Source of the DNA: Rouxiella sp. S1S-2
Lineage (GTDB): Bacteria; Pseudomonadota; Gammaproteobacteria; Enterobacterales; Enterobacteriaceae
Direction: 5' to 3'
Length of the DNA stretch: 64,000 nucleotides
NCBI RefSeq assembly: GCF_009208105.1
Contig: NZ_WFKL01000001.1
Span: 2,852,001-2,916,000, forward strand
Position numbers and translations under genes: made by a program. Positions 1-7,706 of this stretch are shown piece by piece. The notes under the pieces were generated by a model. It was given only the letters and a program-made list of their open reading frames with translations, had not been told where the DNA came from and searched no databases. Position 1 is the stretch's first letter. The number at the start of each line of letters is the position of its first letter.

Positions 1-196
1 CCGCCACCATCAGCACGGTCTCTTGTGGGTCAAGCAGGCCAGCGCGCTGTAGTTCATAGGCGTGAGCACGACAGCCTTCAAGGTCATATTCGGCAAGGGC
101 GAAATAGTAGTCTGGGCTGCGAGAAAGCGCACTTAGGGCCGCTGCCGGTCCTTGTTTAAAACGTGCACCCCAAAGACGATCTACGGGTTGGGACAT
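1..196 (-). CDS. argininosuccinate lyase paralog, N-terminal part (cut by window edge)
   Basis: The first 65 codons are visible, starting at an ATG at 196 with an AAGGAG ribosome site 6 bases upstream. The N-terminus has the RLWGxRF start, a D-x-x-G-x-x-AHAxxL stretch and the LLDPQE segment typical of argininosuccinate lyase (ArgH) in the fumarase/aspartase superfamily. The family cleaves argininosuccinate or other N-substituted aspartates to release fumarate. Here it sits head-to-head with a LysR regulator and next to a catabolic cluster rather than with argBC, so a catabolic lyase role is as likely as arginine synthesis. The catalytic region is outside the window and cannot be judged. Confidence 0.7.
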   Translation of the reverse strand, partial: MSQPVDRLWGARFKQGPAAALSALSRSPDYYFALAEYDLEGCRAHAYELQRAGLLDPQETVLMVA

Positions 197-225
197 TGAC
201 TACTCCTTTTGGCCTGGATGTGGCG

Positions 226-242
226 TTGGCATAAGTGTTGCA
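226..242 (+). promoter_or_regulatory. sigma-54 (-24/-12) promoter upstream of the lysR-type gene
   Basis: The 17-mer TTGGCATAAGTGTTGCA matches the RpoN consensus YTGGCACGRNNNTTGCW at all but two informative positions and has the invariant GG-N10-GC spacing. It points toward the LysR gene at 436, giving a leader of about 180 bases. No NtrC-type enhancer is visible in the short upstream part of the window. Confidence 0.6.
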
Positions 243-435
243 ATGAAGTACATGAGAAAGCAGTCAGGCGGCGGTATTTTCCAAATCCAGCGTTTCGATA
301 CGCCGGTTATGATAAGTCGGAAAATCTTTACCTTATTATTTAACGCCACGACCTTTCTGCTCTCGTAAATTATTAATTGAGACGTCTTGATTGATTTGAT
401 GTTGGCTTTATTTGCAGTGGGGGTAAATATTTTAT

Positions 436-1419
436 ATGGAAAGTCCACTTTCCAAATCAGGAAACACATCACCCACTAAAAGCGATGTAAACCAGCACAG
501 CATTGGGGTTGCAGATTTAAAACTTTTACGTGTATTTAAAACCGTGGTTGAGTCCGGGGGGTTTACTGCTGCCTGCAATGAATTAAATATTGGCCTGGCG
601 GCCATCAGCAAGCAAATTTCAGACCTTGAAGTTCGCTTTGGAATGAAACTGTGCACCCGTGGACGAGAAGGTTTCTTTCTTACCGAACATGGGAAAGTCA
701 CCTATCAGGCTTGTCTGGATCTGTTTTCCTCCATCAGTCAATTTCGTGACAAGCTCAATAACGCCCGGCACGACATGTTCGGCGAACTGAACATCGGTAT
801 TATCGACAACACGATAACTGACAAAAAATCTCCAGCAATTCAAGCGCTTAGTGAGATGTATCGCAAGGCACCAAAGGTTAGCATTAGGCTGCACGCCACA
901 CAGTTGGACGAAATTGAACGCGGCGTTCTCGATGGGCGCTTCACCTGCGGCCTGGTGCCGGTATATCAGGAAAAACCCGAGTTTGATTATTATTTCCTGT
1001 ATGAGGAAATATCCCACCTTTACTGTGGCGACAAACACCCACTTTATTCGATCCCGCCTGATAAAATAACTGAGAAGCAGGTAAAATCAGCGGAAATCGT
1101 TAATCACTTCTATGCCAATCACAGCAAAAAAAATACTTACCTCGAACTTTCATCCTCAAATGCCATTGCCGTTCAGGTAGAGGCCGTAACTATGCTTATT
1201 TTAAGTGGGAACTACATTGGCTTCTTACCAAAACATTATGCATTGCACCTTTTTGGGGGTAGCCGATTAAAACCATTACTACCTGATGAAATAAATATTG
1301 CCACTCCGTTCAGTCTGGTGGTAAAAAAAGGCAGTGCGCTGAGTTCGGTATTAACACTGTTTCTTAATGCCTTACAAAATGAGGCGAGCGGTCACACATT
1401 GCACGCGGGGGCTAAATAA
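436..1419 (+). CDS. LysR-family transcriptional regulator
   Basis: The 327-residue protein has an N-terminal winged helix-turn-helix at about residues 25-85, with the FTAACNELNIGLAAISKQISDLE helix pair split over typical LysR positions, then a periplasmic-binding-fold effector domain. It carries about 20 extra residues before the helix-turn-helix. The ATG at 436 lacks a clear ribosome site, so the exact start is uncertain. It is divergent from the ArgH-like gene and precedes the ABC transporter and HisD-like operon, so it is the likely activator of that cluster. A sigma-54 promoter match at 226 suggests nitrogen-dependent expression, as known for the LysR protein NAC, but the sequence does not look like NAC itself. 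Confidence 0.85.
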   Translation: MESPLSKSGNTSPTKSDVNQHSIGVADLKLLRVFKTVVESGGFTAACNELNIGLAAISKQISDLEVRFGMKLCTRGREGFFLTEHGKVTYQACLDLFSSISQFRDKLNNARHDMFGELNIGIIDNTITDKKSPAIQALSEMYRKAPKVSIRLHATQLDEIERGVLDGRFTCGLVPVYQEKPEFDYYFLYEEISHLYCGDKHPLYSIPPDKITEKQVKSAEIVNHFYANHSKKNTYLELSSSNAIAVQVEAVTMLILSGNYIGFLPKHYALHLFGGSRLKPLLPDEINIATPFSLVVKKGSALSSVLTLFLNALQNEASGHTLHAGAK

Positions 1420-1442
1420 TTAGGGTCCAATACTCACCTACA

Positions 1443-1467
1443 CAGCACCATCACGGTGCAGGTGCTG
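1443..1467. repeat. inverted repeat between lysR-type gene and ABC operon
   Basis: The arms CAGCACC and GGTGCTG (7 bp, perfect) flank an 11-base loop 24 bases after the lysR stop. There is no T-run, so it may be a weak terminator or a regulator site for the operon starting at 1593. The rest of the 1420-1592 gap shows nothing I can assign. Confidence 0.3.
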
Positions 1468-1592
1468 AAGGAGTCTGGTGCAGCTCTCAAAATGCCACAC
1501 GGCCGCATTAACATTCTTCTCTAAATTTATTTATGAATGTATAACATTAGTGACTTCCACTGCTTACAATTTAAACGCTCCGCGAGGGAAAT

Positions 1593-2606
1593 ATGATTCT
1601 GTCCGCTGCTTCTGTGCTGTTAGGAAAAAATAAAAACGCGACGAAAACCAAAATCGCTTTGGCATGCTGTCTGGTGATGCTCAGCGGCGCGGCAACGGCG
1701 GCTCAACCGGAGGCGGGAACCTTCAAAATGGGCATTGAGCCTTGGCTAGGTTACGGCCAGTGGCACGTCGCCAGTCATGAGGGTATTTTTAAAAAACAGG
1801 GTTTGGAAAACGTCGATATTATTAACTTTGCCGAGGATAAAGACATCAACGCGGCGCTGGCCAGCGGTAAAATAGACGGCGCCAATATCGCCACGCACAC
1901 CGCTATGGCGATGGTTTCTGCCGGTTTACCGATAAAAGTCGTGCTGCTTCTCGACCAAAGTGAAACCGCCGATGCCCTGTTGGTGGGTAAAGACATCACC
2001 TCATTGCAACAGCTGAAGGGTAAGCAGGTGGCCTATGAAGAAGGCACCACCAGCGATATTCTGCTGCACAGCGCCATCGCCTCGGCGGGCATGAAATGGG
2101 GTGATATTATTCCAGTGCCAATGCCGGCCGACTCCGCAGGCAGTGCACTTATCGCCAAGCGCGTGCCCGCCGCCGTTACCTATGAGCCTTATATTAGCGC
2201 AGCCAAAAAGCAGGACCCTTCTCTGACGATGCTCTACAGCGGCTCGTCCGATCCGGGCCTGATCGGCGACGTTTTAGTGGTTCGCGAGTCGGTGATTAAA
2301 GACAAACCCGGCCAAGTTGCCGCACTGATTAAAAGCTGGGACGCCGCTCTGACGCATTATCAGGCCAATACGCAGGCAGACCGCGCGATCATCGCCAAAG
2401 CCGTCGGTGCCGCACCTGCCGACCTCGAAACCGCGTTTGACGGGGTTAAGTATTATTCGCTGGCGGATAACAAAAAAGTCTTAAGCCACAGCTTCGCCGA
2501 TCAGACCTTTGTGCACGTGCTCAAAGCCGCCACAGCAGCAGGTTTGATCCCTAAACCGGTGACCGCCGCTCAGGTGATCGATGCTTCCTTCGTCAACGGG
2601 CTTTAA
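1593..2606 (+). CDS. NitT/TauT-type ABC transporter substrate-binding protein
   Basis: The 337-residue precursor starts at an ATG preceded by GAGGGA. It has a positively charged N-region, a hydrophobic core at about residues 20-37 and a likely cleavage after ATAA. The mature part has the features of the SsuA/TauA/NMT1 family: a G(x)EPWLGYGQ start, a HxGIFKKQGL segment and the VTYEPY motif near residue 195. It should bind a small organic nitrogen or sulfur compound in the periplasm. It is followed 2 bases later by its permease and then by the ATPase, so the three form one transporter. The substrate is not readable from sequence; context suggests a compound processed by the HisD-like and kinase genes downstream. 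Confidence 0.88.
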   Translation: MILSAASVLLGKNKNATKTKIALACCLVMLSGAATAAQPEAGTFKMGIEPWLGYGQWHVASHEGIFKKQGLENVDIINFAEDKDINAALASGKIDGANIATHTAMAMVSAGLPIKVVLLLDQSETADALLVGKDITSLQQLKGKQVAYEEGTTSDILLHSAIASAGMKWGDIIPVPMPADSAGSALIAKRVPAAVTYEPYISAAKKQDPSLTMLYSGSSDPGLIGDVLVVRESVIKDKPGQVAALIKSWDAALTHYQANTQADRAIIAKAVGAAPADLETAFDGVKYYSLADNKKVLSHSFADQTFVHVLKAATAAGLIPKPVTAAQVIDASFVNGL

Positions 2607-2608
2607 AC

Positions 2609-3421
2609 GTGTTAACCAACAAACGTAAGCCACTGAATCTGCTGGTTATAGGACGCCTGCCTTCACGCAGGCTTTTCCTGGGCATTGCGATACTGCTGTT
2701 TGCCCTGCTGCTGCTGGCGTGGTGGCTAACCACCCGCAGCGGCGCGGTTCCCGCCATCTTCTTGCCCAAGCTCAGTGACGTGTGGCTAAAAATGGTCAGT
2801 CTGGCTCAGGACGGTACACTGTGGGGTGACCTGAAAAGCAGCCTTTACCGCATCAGTGTAGCCTTTATCATTTCATCGCTGATGTCGATAGTCATCGGCG
2901 TGCTGGCCGGATGTTATGGTTTTTTCAAAGCGATAACCGAACCGCTGGTCGATTTTATTCGCTATATGCCGGTGGTGGCTTTTGTACCGTTGACCATTCT
3001 CTGGACCGGTACTGACGACGTGCAAAAGTTTCTGATTATCTGGATTGGCACCTTCTTTCAGCAGGTGTTAATGGTGATTGACGCGGTGAAGCGGGTGCCG
3101 ATTGACTTCATTGGGCTAGGCCGCACGCTGGGCATGCCTGACAGAAAAATCTTGTTTAAAATTGTGTTGCCAAGCGCCCTACCGGGAATTTGGGATGCGC
3201 TGCGTATCAGCCTTGGCTGGGCGTGGACCTGGCTGGTGCTGGCCGAGTTGGTCGCCTCAACCTCGGGACTGGGCTATCGCATTGTGGTATCACAGCGTTT
3301 CTTCCAGACCGACACCATCATCGGCTACATCCTTTTGCTGGGCATTCTCGGGTTAATCAGCGACCAGATTATGCGCGGCGCAGAGCGCGTTTTATTCCGC
3401 TACAACAGGAGGCGCAGCTGA
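2609..3421 (+). CDS. NitT/TauT-type ABC transporter permease
   Basis: The 270-residue inner-membrane protein starts with GTG 2 bases after the binding-protein stop. It has about six hydrophobic segments and the EAA-type cytoplasmic loop, visible near residues 165-195 as the GLGRTLGMPDRKILFKIVLP stretch. It belongs to the SsuC/TauC permease family. Its TGA stop overlaps the ATG of the ATPase gene by one base, which indicates translational coupling. It forms the transmembrane channel for the uptake system encoded at 1593-4206. Confidence 0.88.
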   Translation: MLTNKRKPLNLLVIGRLPSRRLFLGIAILLFALLLLAWWLTTRSGAVPAIFLPKLSDVWLKMVSLAQDGTLWGDLKSSLYRISVAFIISSLMSIVIGVLAGCYGFFKAITEPLVDFIRYMPVVAFVPLTILWTGTDDVQKFLIIWIGTFFQQVLMVIDAVKRVPIDFIGLGRTLGMPDRKILFKIVLPSALPGIWDALRISLGWAWTWLVLAELVASTSGLGYRIVVSQRFFQTDTIIGYILLLGILGLISDQIMRGAERVLFRYNRRRS

Positions 3422-4206
3422 TGGCGACGTTAAGCATTCGTGATTTACACAAAAGCTTCCAGCAGGGCAAACAGACGCGCGAGGTGCTGCACAATATCTC
3501 GCTCGAGATTGCCGATAACGAGTTTGTATCAATAGTTGGCACCTCAGGCTGTGGCAAAAGTACCCTGCTGTCGATTGCCGCCGGGCTTGAAGATTACGAC
3601 AGCGGCGTGGTGGCGGTTGACGGCAATACCATCACCGGTGCGGGCATCGATCGCGGCGTGGTGTTTCAATCTTACACCCTGCTGCCGTGGTTAACTGTGC
3701 GGCAAAATATTGAGTTTGCCCTCAAGGCCGCCCACTACAACCGAGCAGAGTGTCGTAAAATTGCCGATGAGCACATCGAGCTGGTGCAGTTGACGCCGTT
3801 TGCCGACGCCTGGCCGAATGAACTTTCCGGCGGCATGAAGCAGCGGGTGGCCATCGCACGGGCGCTTTCATATCGGCCCAAAATTTTACTGATGGACGAG
3901 CCTTTCGGCGCGCTCGACGCCATGACGCGCCATCAGATGCAGGAGTTGCTCACCCGTATTTGGGAGCAGCACCGGCTAACCGTGATGTTTGTCACCCACG
4001 ATATTGAAGAGGCGGTGTATCTCTCTGACCGAATAGTGGTCATGGGTCCAGGCACCATTCAAACCACCTTTAACGTGCCGCTGCCCAGGCCACGCCATGA
4101 AGATATGATGGTCAGCAATGCGTTTCTCCTCCTGCAACGCCAGGTTTTACACTGTATTCGTGGTGGGGAACCCAACCCCGCCACCTCACCTTTACGCGGA
4201 GTTTGA
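3421..4206 (+). CDS. NitT/TauT-type ABC transporter ATPase
   Basis: The 261-residue ATPase is assigned to the ATG at 3421, which overlaps the permease stop and follows a GGAGG site; the reading frame is open further upstream inside the permease gene, but that is not a likely start. Walker A is GTSGCGKS at residues 40-47, the signature is LSGGMKQ near 138, Walker B is ILLMDEP followed by the D-loop FGALD, and the switch histidine is in VTHDIEEA. It is of the SsuB/TauB type. The C-terminus is slightly extended with an Arg/Pro-rich tail. It powers the transporter made with the two preceding genes. Confidence 0.88.
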   Translation: MATLSIRDLHKSFQQGKQTREVLHNISLEIADNEFVSIVGTSGCGKSTLLSIAAGLEDYDSGVVAVDGNTITGAGIDRGVVFQSYTLLPWLTVRQNIEFALKAAHYNRAECRKIADEHIELVQLTPFADAWPNELSGGMKQRVAIARALSYRPKILLMDEPFGALDAMTRHQMQELLTRIWEQHRLTVMFVTHDIEEAVYLSDRIVVMGPGTIQTTFNVPLPRPRHEDMMVSNAFLLLQRQVLHCIRGGEPNPATSPLRGV

Positions 4207-4208
4207 AT

Positions 4209-5567
4209 ATGTCGGCAACCGTAGAACACAACGTTTCTTTTCATGACCTTAGCAGCAGTGATACCTTACCCGAAACCCTGTTTAATCGCACTGAATCAGA
4301 CCTGTCGTTTTTTATCGAACGCGTTGCGCCGATTATTGAAGCCGTTCGCACCCAGGGTGACGCCGCGCTGCTGAAATTTGCCAGGGACTTTGACGGCGTA
4401 ACCGATGAGCAGATGAGCATTCTGGCCGAAGACACTGAATTCGCCACCGCCTTTGAGCGCCTTGACCCACAGGTAATTGACTCAATTCGCTTTGCCGCTG
4501 AAAACATTCGCGCGTTTCATGAGGCGCAAAAGCCTGAAGAAATGTGGATGAAAGAGATACGCCCCGGTGCGTTTGCCGGTGACAGACACGTGCCCATCGA
4601 TTCTGTAGCCTGCTATGTGCCGCGGGGTAAAGGGTCATTTCCCAGCGTATTTCTAATGACGACTATCCCTGCGATTGTCGCTGGCGTTCCGCGCTGCGTG
4701 GTGATAACTCCGCCTGGCCCCGACGGAAAAGTCGACGACGCCACACTGGTGGCCGCACGGCTGGTGGGCATCACTGAAATTTATAAATGCGGCGGTGCTC
4801 AGGGTGTGGCTGCGGTGGCCTATGGCACCGAAAGCGTACCTAAATGCCTTAAAATTGTCGGACCCGGCAGCCCGTGGGTGGTGGCAGCGAAACGTCAGCT
4901 TTCTGGTCTGATTGACCCCGGCGTGCCCGCTGGCCCGAGCGAAAGCCTGATTCTGGCGGACGACAGCACCGACGGTGCGCTGGCGGCACTCGACCTGATT
5001 ATTGAATCTGAACACGGCCCGGACTCGTCGGCTTATCTGGTGACCAACAGCCGTCGCGTAGCACAAGAAGCCATAAAAGCTCTGCCGGATTATTGGGCGT
5101 CAATCGATGAAAAACGCGCCGGTTTCTCGCGCTCGGTGCTGTGCGGCACTCACGGCGGCGTGGTGCTCACCAAAGATTTCTCCACCGCCGTAGACTTTGT
5201 AAACCGTTACGCCCCCGAGCACCTCGAAATTTTGGCTGAAGAACCGATGGCGGTGATGGGGAAAATCCGCAACGCCGGGGAAATCTTGCTCGGCCACTAT
5301 ACCCCGATCACGTTGGGTAACTTCGTGCTCGGCCCCAACGCGGTACTGCCCACCAACGGCGCGGCGCGGGTTGCCGGTCCACTTTCGGTATTTGACTACA
5401 TGAAGCGAATTTCGGTGGGTTACGTGACCCGAGAGGGTTATGACCTGCTGGCTGAAAAAGCCCACGCTTTTGCGCTGTATGAAGGTTTTCCAGGCCACGC
5501 GTTGGCGGTTTCTGACCTACGCCACCGGCTGTTGGATAAAAAATCAGGAAAAAACTCAGCAAATTAA
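4209..5567 (+). CDS. histidinol-dehydrogenase-family NAD-dependent dehydrogenase, non-canonical metal site
   Basis: The 452-residue protein is a full-length HisD-fold enzyme. The ATG at 4209 follows a CGGAG site; a TTG two codons earlier is less likely. Conserved features include YVPRGKG (about 136-142), GGAQGVAA (195-202), a PAGPSE motif (240-245), EHGPDS (268-273), the catalytic pair E337-H338 in APEHLE, and E425/H430 near the end. The zinc-ligand positions known from E. coli HisD (Gln259, His262, Asp360, His419) align with Glu266, His269, Asn371 and His430, so two of four differ. This argues against plain histidinol oxidation and for a related alcohol, as in the sulfopropanediol dehydrogenase (HpsN) branch. 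It sits between an ABC transporter and an APH-fold kinase. Confidence 0.8.
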   Translation: MSATVEHNVSFHDLSSSDTLPETLFNRTESDLSFFIERVAPIIEAVRTQGDAALLKFARDFDGVTDEQMSILAEDTEFATAFERLDPQVIDSIRFAAENIRAFHEAQKPEEMWMKEIRPGAFAGDRHVPIDSVACYVPRGKGSFPSVFLMTTIPAIVAGVPRCVVITPPGPDGKVDDATLVAARLVGITEIYKCGGAQGVAAVAYGTESVPKCLKIVGPGSPWVVAAKRQLSGLIDPGVPAGPSESLILADDSTDGALAALDLIIESEHGPDSSAYLVTNSRRVAQEAIKALPDYWASIDEKRAGFSRSVLCGTHGGVVLTKDFSTAVDFVNRYAPEHLEILAEEPMAVMGKIRNAGEILLGHYTPITLGNFVLGPNAVLPTNGAARVAGPLSVFDYMKRISVGYVTREGYDLLAEKAHAFALYEGFPGHALAVSDLRHRLLDKKSGKNSAN

Positions 5568-5577
5568 GGTGAAAGTG

Positions 5578-6909
5578 ATGGACAAAACAACAGGCAAGCA
5601 ACCTTTAGCTGCTCAGGCACGGGCGCTAAGCAAGGCCGGTGACTGGGATAAAGCCACCCTCACACTGCGCCAGCTGATCAGCGAAGTGACCGGCGTAGCC
5701 ACGCTTTCATTGACCATCAACCGCGACCAGTACAGCCTTAATTCCCTCAACGGCACGGTCGAACTCGACGACGGTCGTGCACTTTTCTTCAAATATCACA
5801 ATGAAGAAGGCGAAGATAAAACCATCGAAGAGTATTACAACGCCGAACTGCTGCGCGACAGCGGTTTTCTCGTCGACGTTCCGCTGTATGCCTGCGGTGA
5901 GCCAGGCCGACAAATCCTGCTCTACCAACAGCGCTTTGACCGCCGGATGGCCGACGTTTGCCGTAATATCGAGTTAACTCAAGACTGGGTGGCGATGCTG
6001 CCGGTGGTGGAGGCTCAGCGCCGCGCCGACCAAGAGATTTGGACCGCAACGCTGCCCACCCTGCACGAGTCCACACTGAATCAGGTCAGCGCCGAACCTA
6101 TCCATCAACTGTTTTACCACCGCCTGATAAGCGAAGGTCTGGCGCCCGGTTTCGGGGGGCGCGTGGCGAGCTTTTATGTTGATCAAGCGTTTCAGCTTGG
6201 CGAAGAACGGCTGTCGTGGCAAAGCCTGAGTAATCTGCGCTGGGTGATAAACGGTGTGCCATACGCGCACAGCCTGCGGCAGCTGTTTGCCGAGGCCGCA
6301 GCACGACTCTCTCCAACGGCATTGTCACATCACGGTACCCTTACCGCCCACGGTGACGCGCACAACGCCAATGTCTGGTATGAAACCCGCGGCGAACGGC
6401 CTCAGTTGGTCAGTTTTGATCCCGCGTTTGCCGGTCGGCACATTCCCGCGCTGCTGGCAGAAATCAAAGCCACCTTTCACAACATTTTTGCCCATCCGCT
6501 GTGGCTGTATGAACCTGCTCGCAGCGCCGAGCTGTACCAGGTGAAAGTGCTGCGTCGCGGTGACACGCTGTATGTTGACCATAACTGGCAGCTCACCCCA
6601 CTGCGGGCGGCTTTTTTGGACGCCAAGGGCAAGCTTTACTGGCAACCGCTGCTCGACTCACTTCAGCGTCGCGGCCTGTTGCCCGCCAACTGGCAGCGCC
6701 TGTTTCGATTGGCGATGTTTTGCTGCCCGACGCTGGTGCTGAATTTACGCGTCGACGGCGGCAGCGGCCATACGCCGGACAGTTCGGCGCTCGGTTTTGC
6801 CATGGCCATGATGCTCGGCAGCGAGCCGCTGGACGACGCCAGTGACGACTTTACCGACTGGCTCAACGGCCTGACGCCTGCCGCCGCTGTGCCGCACGAG
6901 GAAACTTAA
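5578..6909 (+). CDS. APH-fold small-molecule kinase (substrate unknown)
   Basis: The 443-residue protein has the aminoglycoside/choline kinase fold. The N-lobe has a candidate ATP lysine at K72 and an acidic helix (E84-E85). The Brenner-type catalytic loop is HGDAHNANVW at 258-267 (D260 catalytic, N265 metal), followed by the metal aspartate D281 in SFDPAF. The start is the ATG at 5578 preceded by AAGGTG; a GTG one codon earlier is possible. It is 10 bases behind the HisD-like gene and 2 bases before the SDR gene, in one operon. Such kinases phosphorylate a hydroxyl of a small metabolite; the operon suggests an alcohol or hydroxy acid imported by the upstream transporter. Antibiotic resistance is unlikely in this context. 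Confidence 0.7.
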   Translation: MDKTTGKQPLAAQARALSKAGDWDKATLTLRQLISEVTGVATLSLTINRDQYSLNSLNGTVELDDGRALFFKYHNEEGEDKTIEEYYNAELLRDSGFLVDVPLYACGEPGRQILLYQQRFDRRMADVCRNIELTQDWVAMLPVVEAQRRADQEIWTATLPTLHESTLNQVSAEPIHQLFYHRLISEGLAPGFGGRVASFYVDQAFQLGEERLSWQSLSNLRWVINGVPYAHSLRQLFAEAAARLSPTALSHHGTLTAHGDAHNANVWYETRGERPQLVSFDPAFAGRHIPALLAEIKATFHNIFAHPLWLYEPARSAELYQVKVLRRGDTLYVDHNWQLTPLRAAFLDAKGKLYWQPLLDSLQRRGLLPANWQRLFRLAMFCCPTLVLNLRVDGGSGHTPDSSALGFAMAMMLGSEPLDDASDDFTDWLNGLTPAAAVPHEET

Positions 6910-6911
6910 TC

Positions 6912-7682
6912 ATGACAACGTCTTCGCTTTTGCCCTCTTTTTCTCTTGCGGGAAAGTGTGCGCTGGTCACAGGCGGCTCACGCGGAATTGGTCAGGCACT
7001 GGCGTCCGGTTTGGCACTGGCCGGTGCCAGCGTGGTGATTTGTGGACGCGAGCTTTCAACCCTTGAGGCCGTGGCTAACACTATTGTTGCCCAAGGCGGT
7101 GAATGTCGGCCAATGCTGCTGGATATGACCAGACCAGACTCGTTTTCAGCCGCGTTTGAGGCGATTAATCTCGACGCGGACATTCTGATTAACAATGCCG
7201 GAACTGAGCAGCTTTGCTCTTCCTTCGACGTGGATGAAGCCCTATGGGACCGCATTATGGATACCAACCTTAAAGGCGCATTCTTCTGCGCTCAGGCAGC
7301 GGCAAAACGTATGGCTGCACGCGGCGGAGGCAGCATTCTTAATCTTTGCTCGCTAACCAGCCAGGTCGGCGTGCCGGGTGCGGCGGCCTATGGGGCATCA
7401 AAGTCGGCAATGGTCGGGTTGACGCATACGCTTGCCACCGAATGGGCCAGTCAGGGAATTAGAGTCAACGGCATCGGTCCCGGATATTTTCAGACTGAGC
7501 TAACGGCCGAATTTTATCAGGATGCCCAATGGTGCGAGAGCATGCGGGCTAAAATACCGCTTGGCCGCTTTGGCAAGCTGGAAGACCTGGTAGGGGCAGC
7601 GATATTTTTGAGCAGCCCTGCCGCGGCTTATATTACTGGGCAGGTGCTGTATGTCGACGGCGGATTTTTAGCCTCTATCTAA
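6912..7682 (+). CDS. SDR-family oxidoreductase
   Basis: The 256-residue classical short-chain dehydrogenase has the Rossmann TGGSRGIG motif at about 20-27, NNAG near 94, the catalytic serine in the NLCSLTS stretch, and YGASK near 159-163. Overall it resembles gluconate 5-dehydrogenase and 3-oxoacyl-ACP-reductase-like SDRs. It is the last gene of the rightward operon and starts two bases after the kinase stop. The convergent GldA-type gene ends 24 bases further on; that gap contains a small GC hairpin (7684-7698). It probably interconverts an alcohol and a ketone in the cluster pathway; the substrate is not readable. Confidence 0.82.
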   Translation: MTTSSLLPSFSLAGKCALVTGGSRGIGQALASGLALAGASVVICGRELSTLEAVANTIVAQGGECRPMLLDMTRPDSFSAAFEAINLDADILINNAGTEQLCSSFDVDEALWDRIMDTNLKGAFFCAQAAAKRMAARGGGSILNLCSLTSQVGVPGAAAYGASKSAMVGLTHTLATEWASQGIRVNGIGPGYFQTELTAEFYQDAQWCESMRAKIPLGRFGKLEDLVGAAIFLSSPAAAYITGQVLYVDGGFLASI

Positions 7683-7706
7683 AGGCGCATCGCGCGCCAA
7701 TGAAAC

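Noticed and set aside
3190..3420. Upstream extension of the first ABC ATPase into the permease gene
   Set aside because: The extension overlaps conserved permease sequence in another frame; the ATG at 3421 has a ribosome site and the usual one-base overlap.
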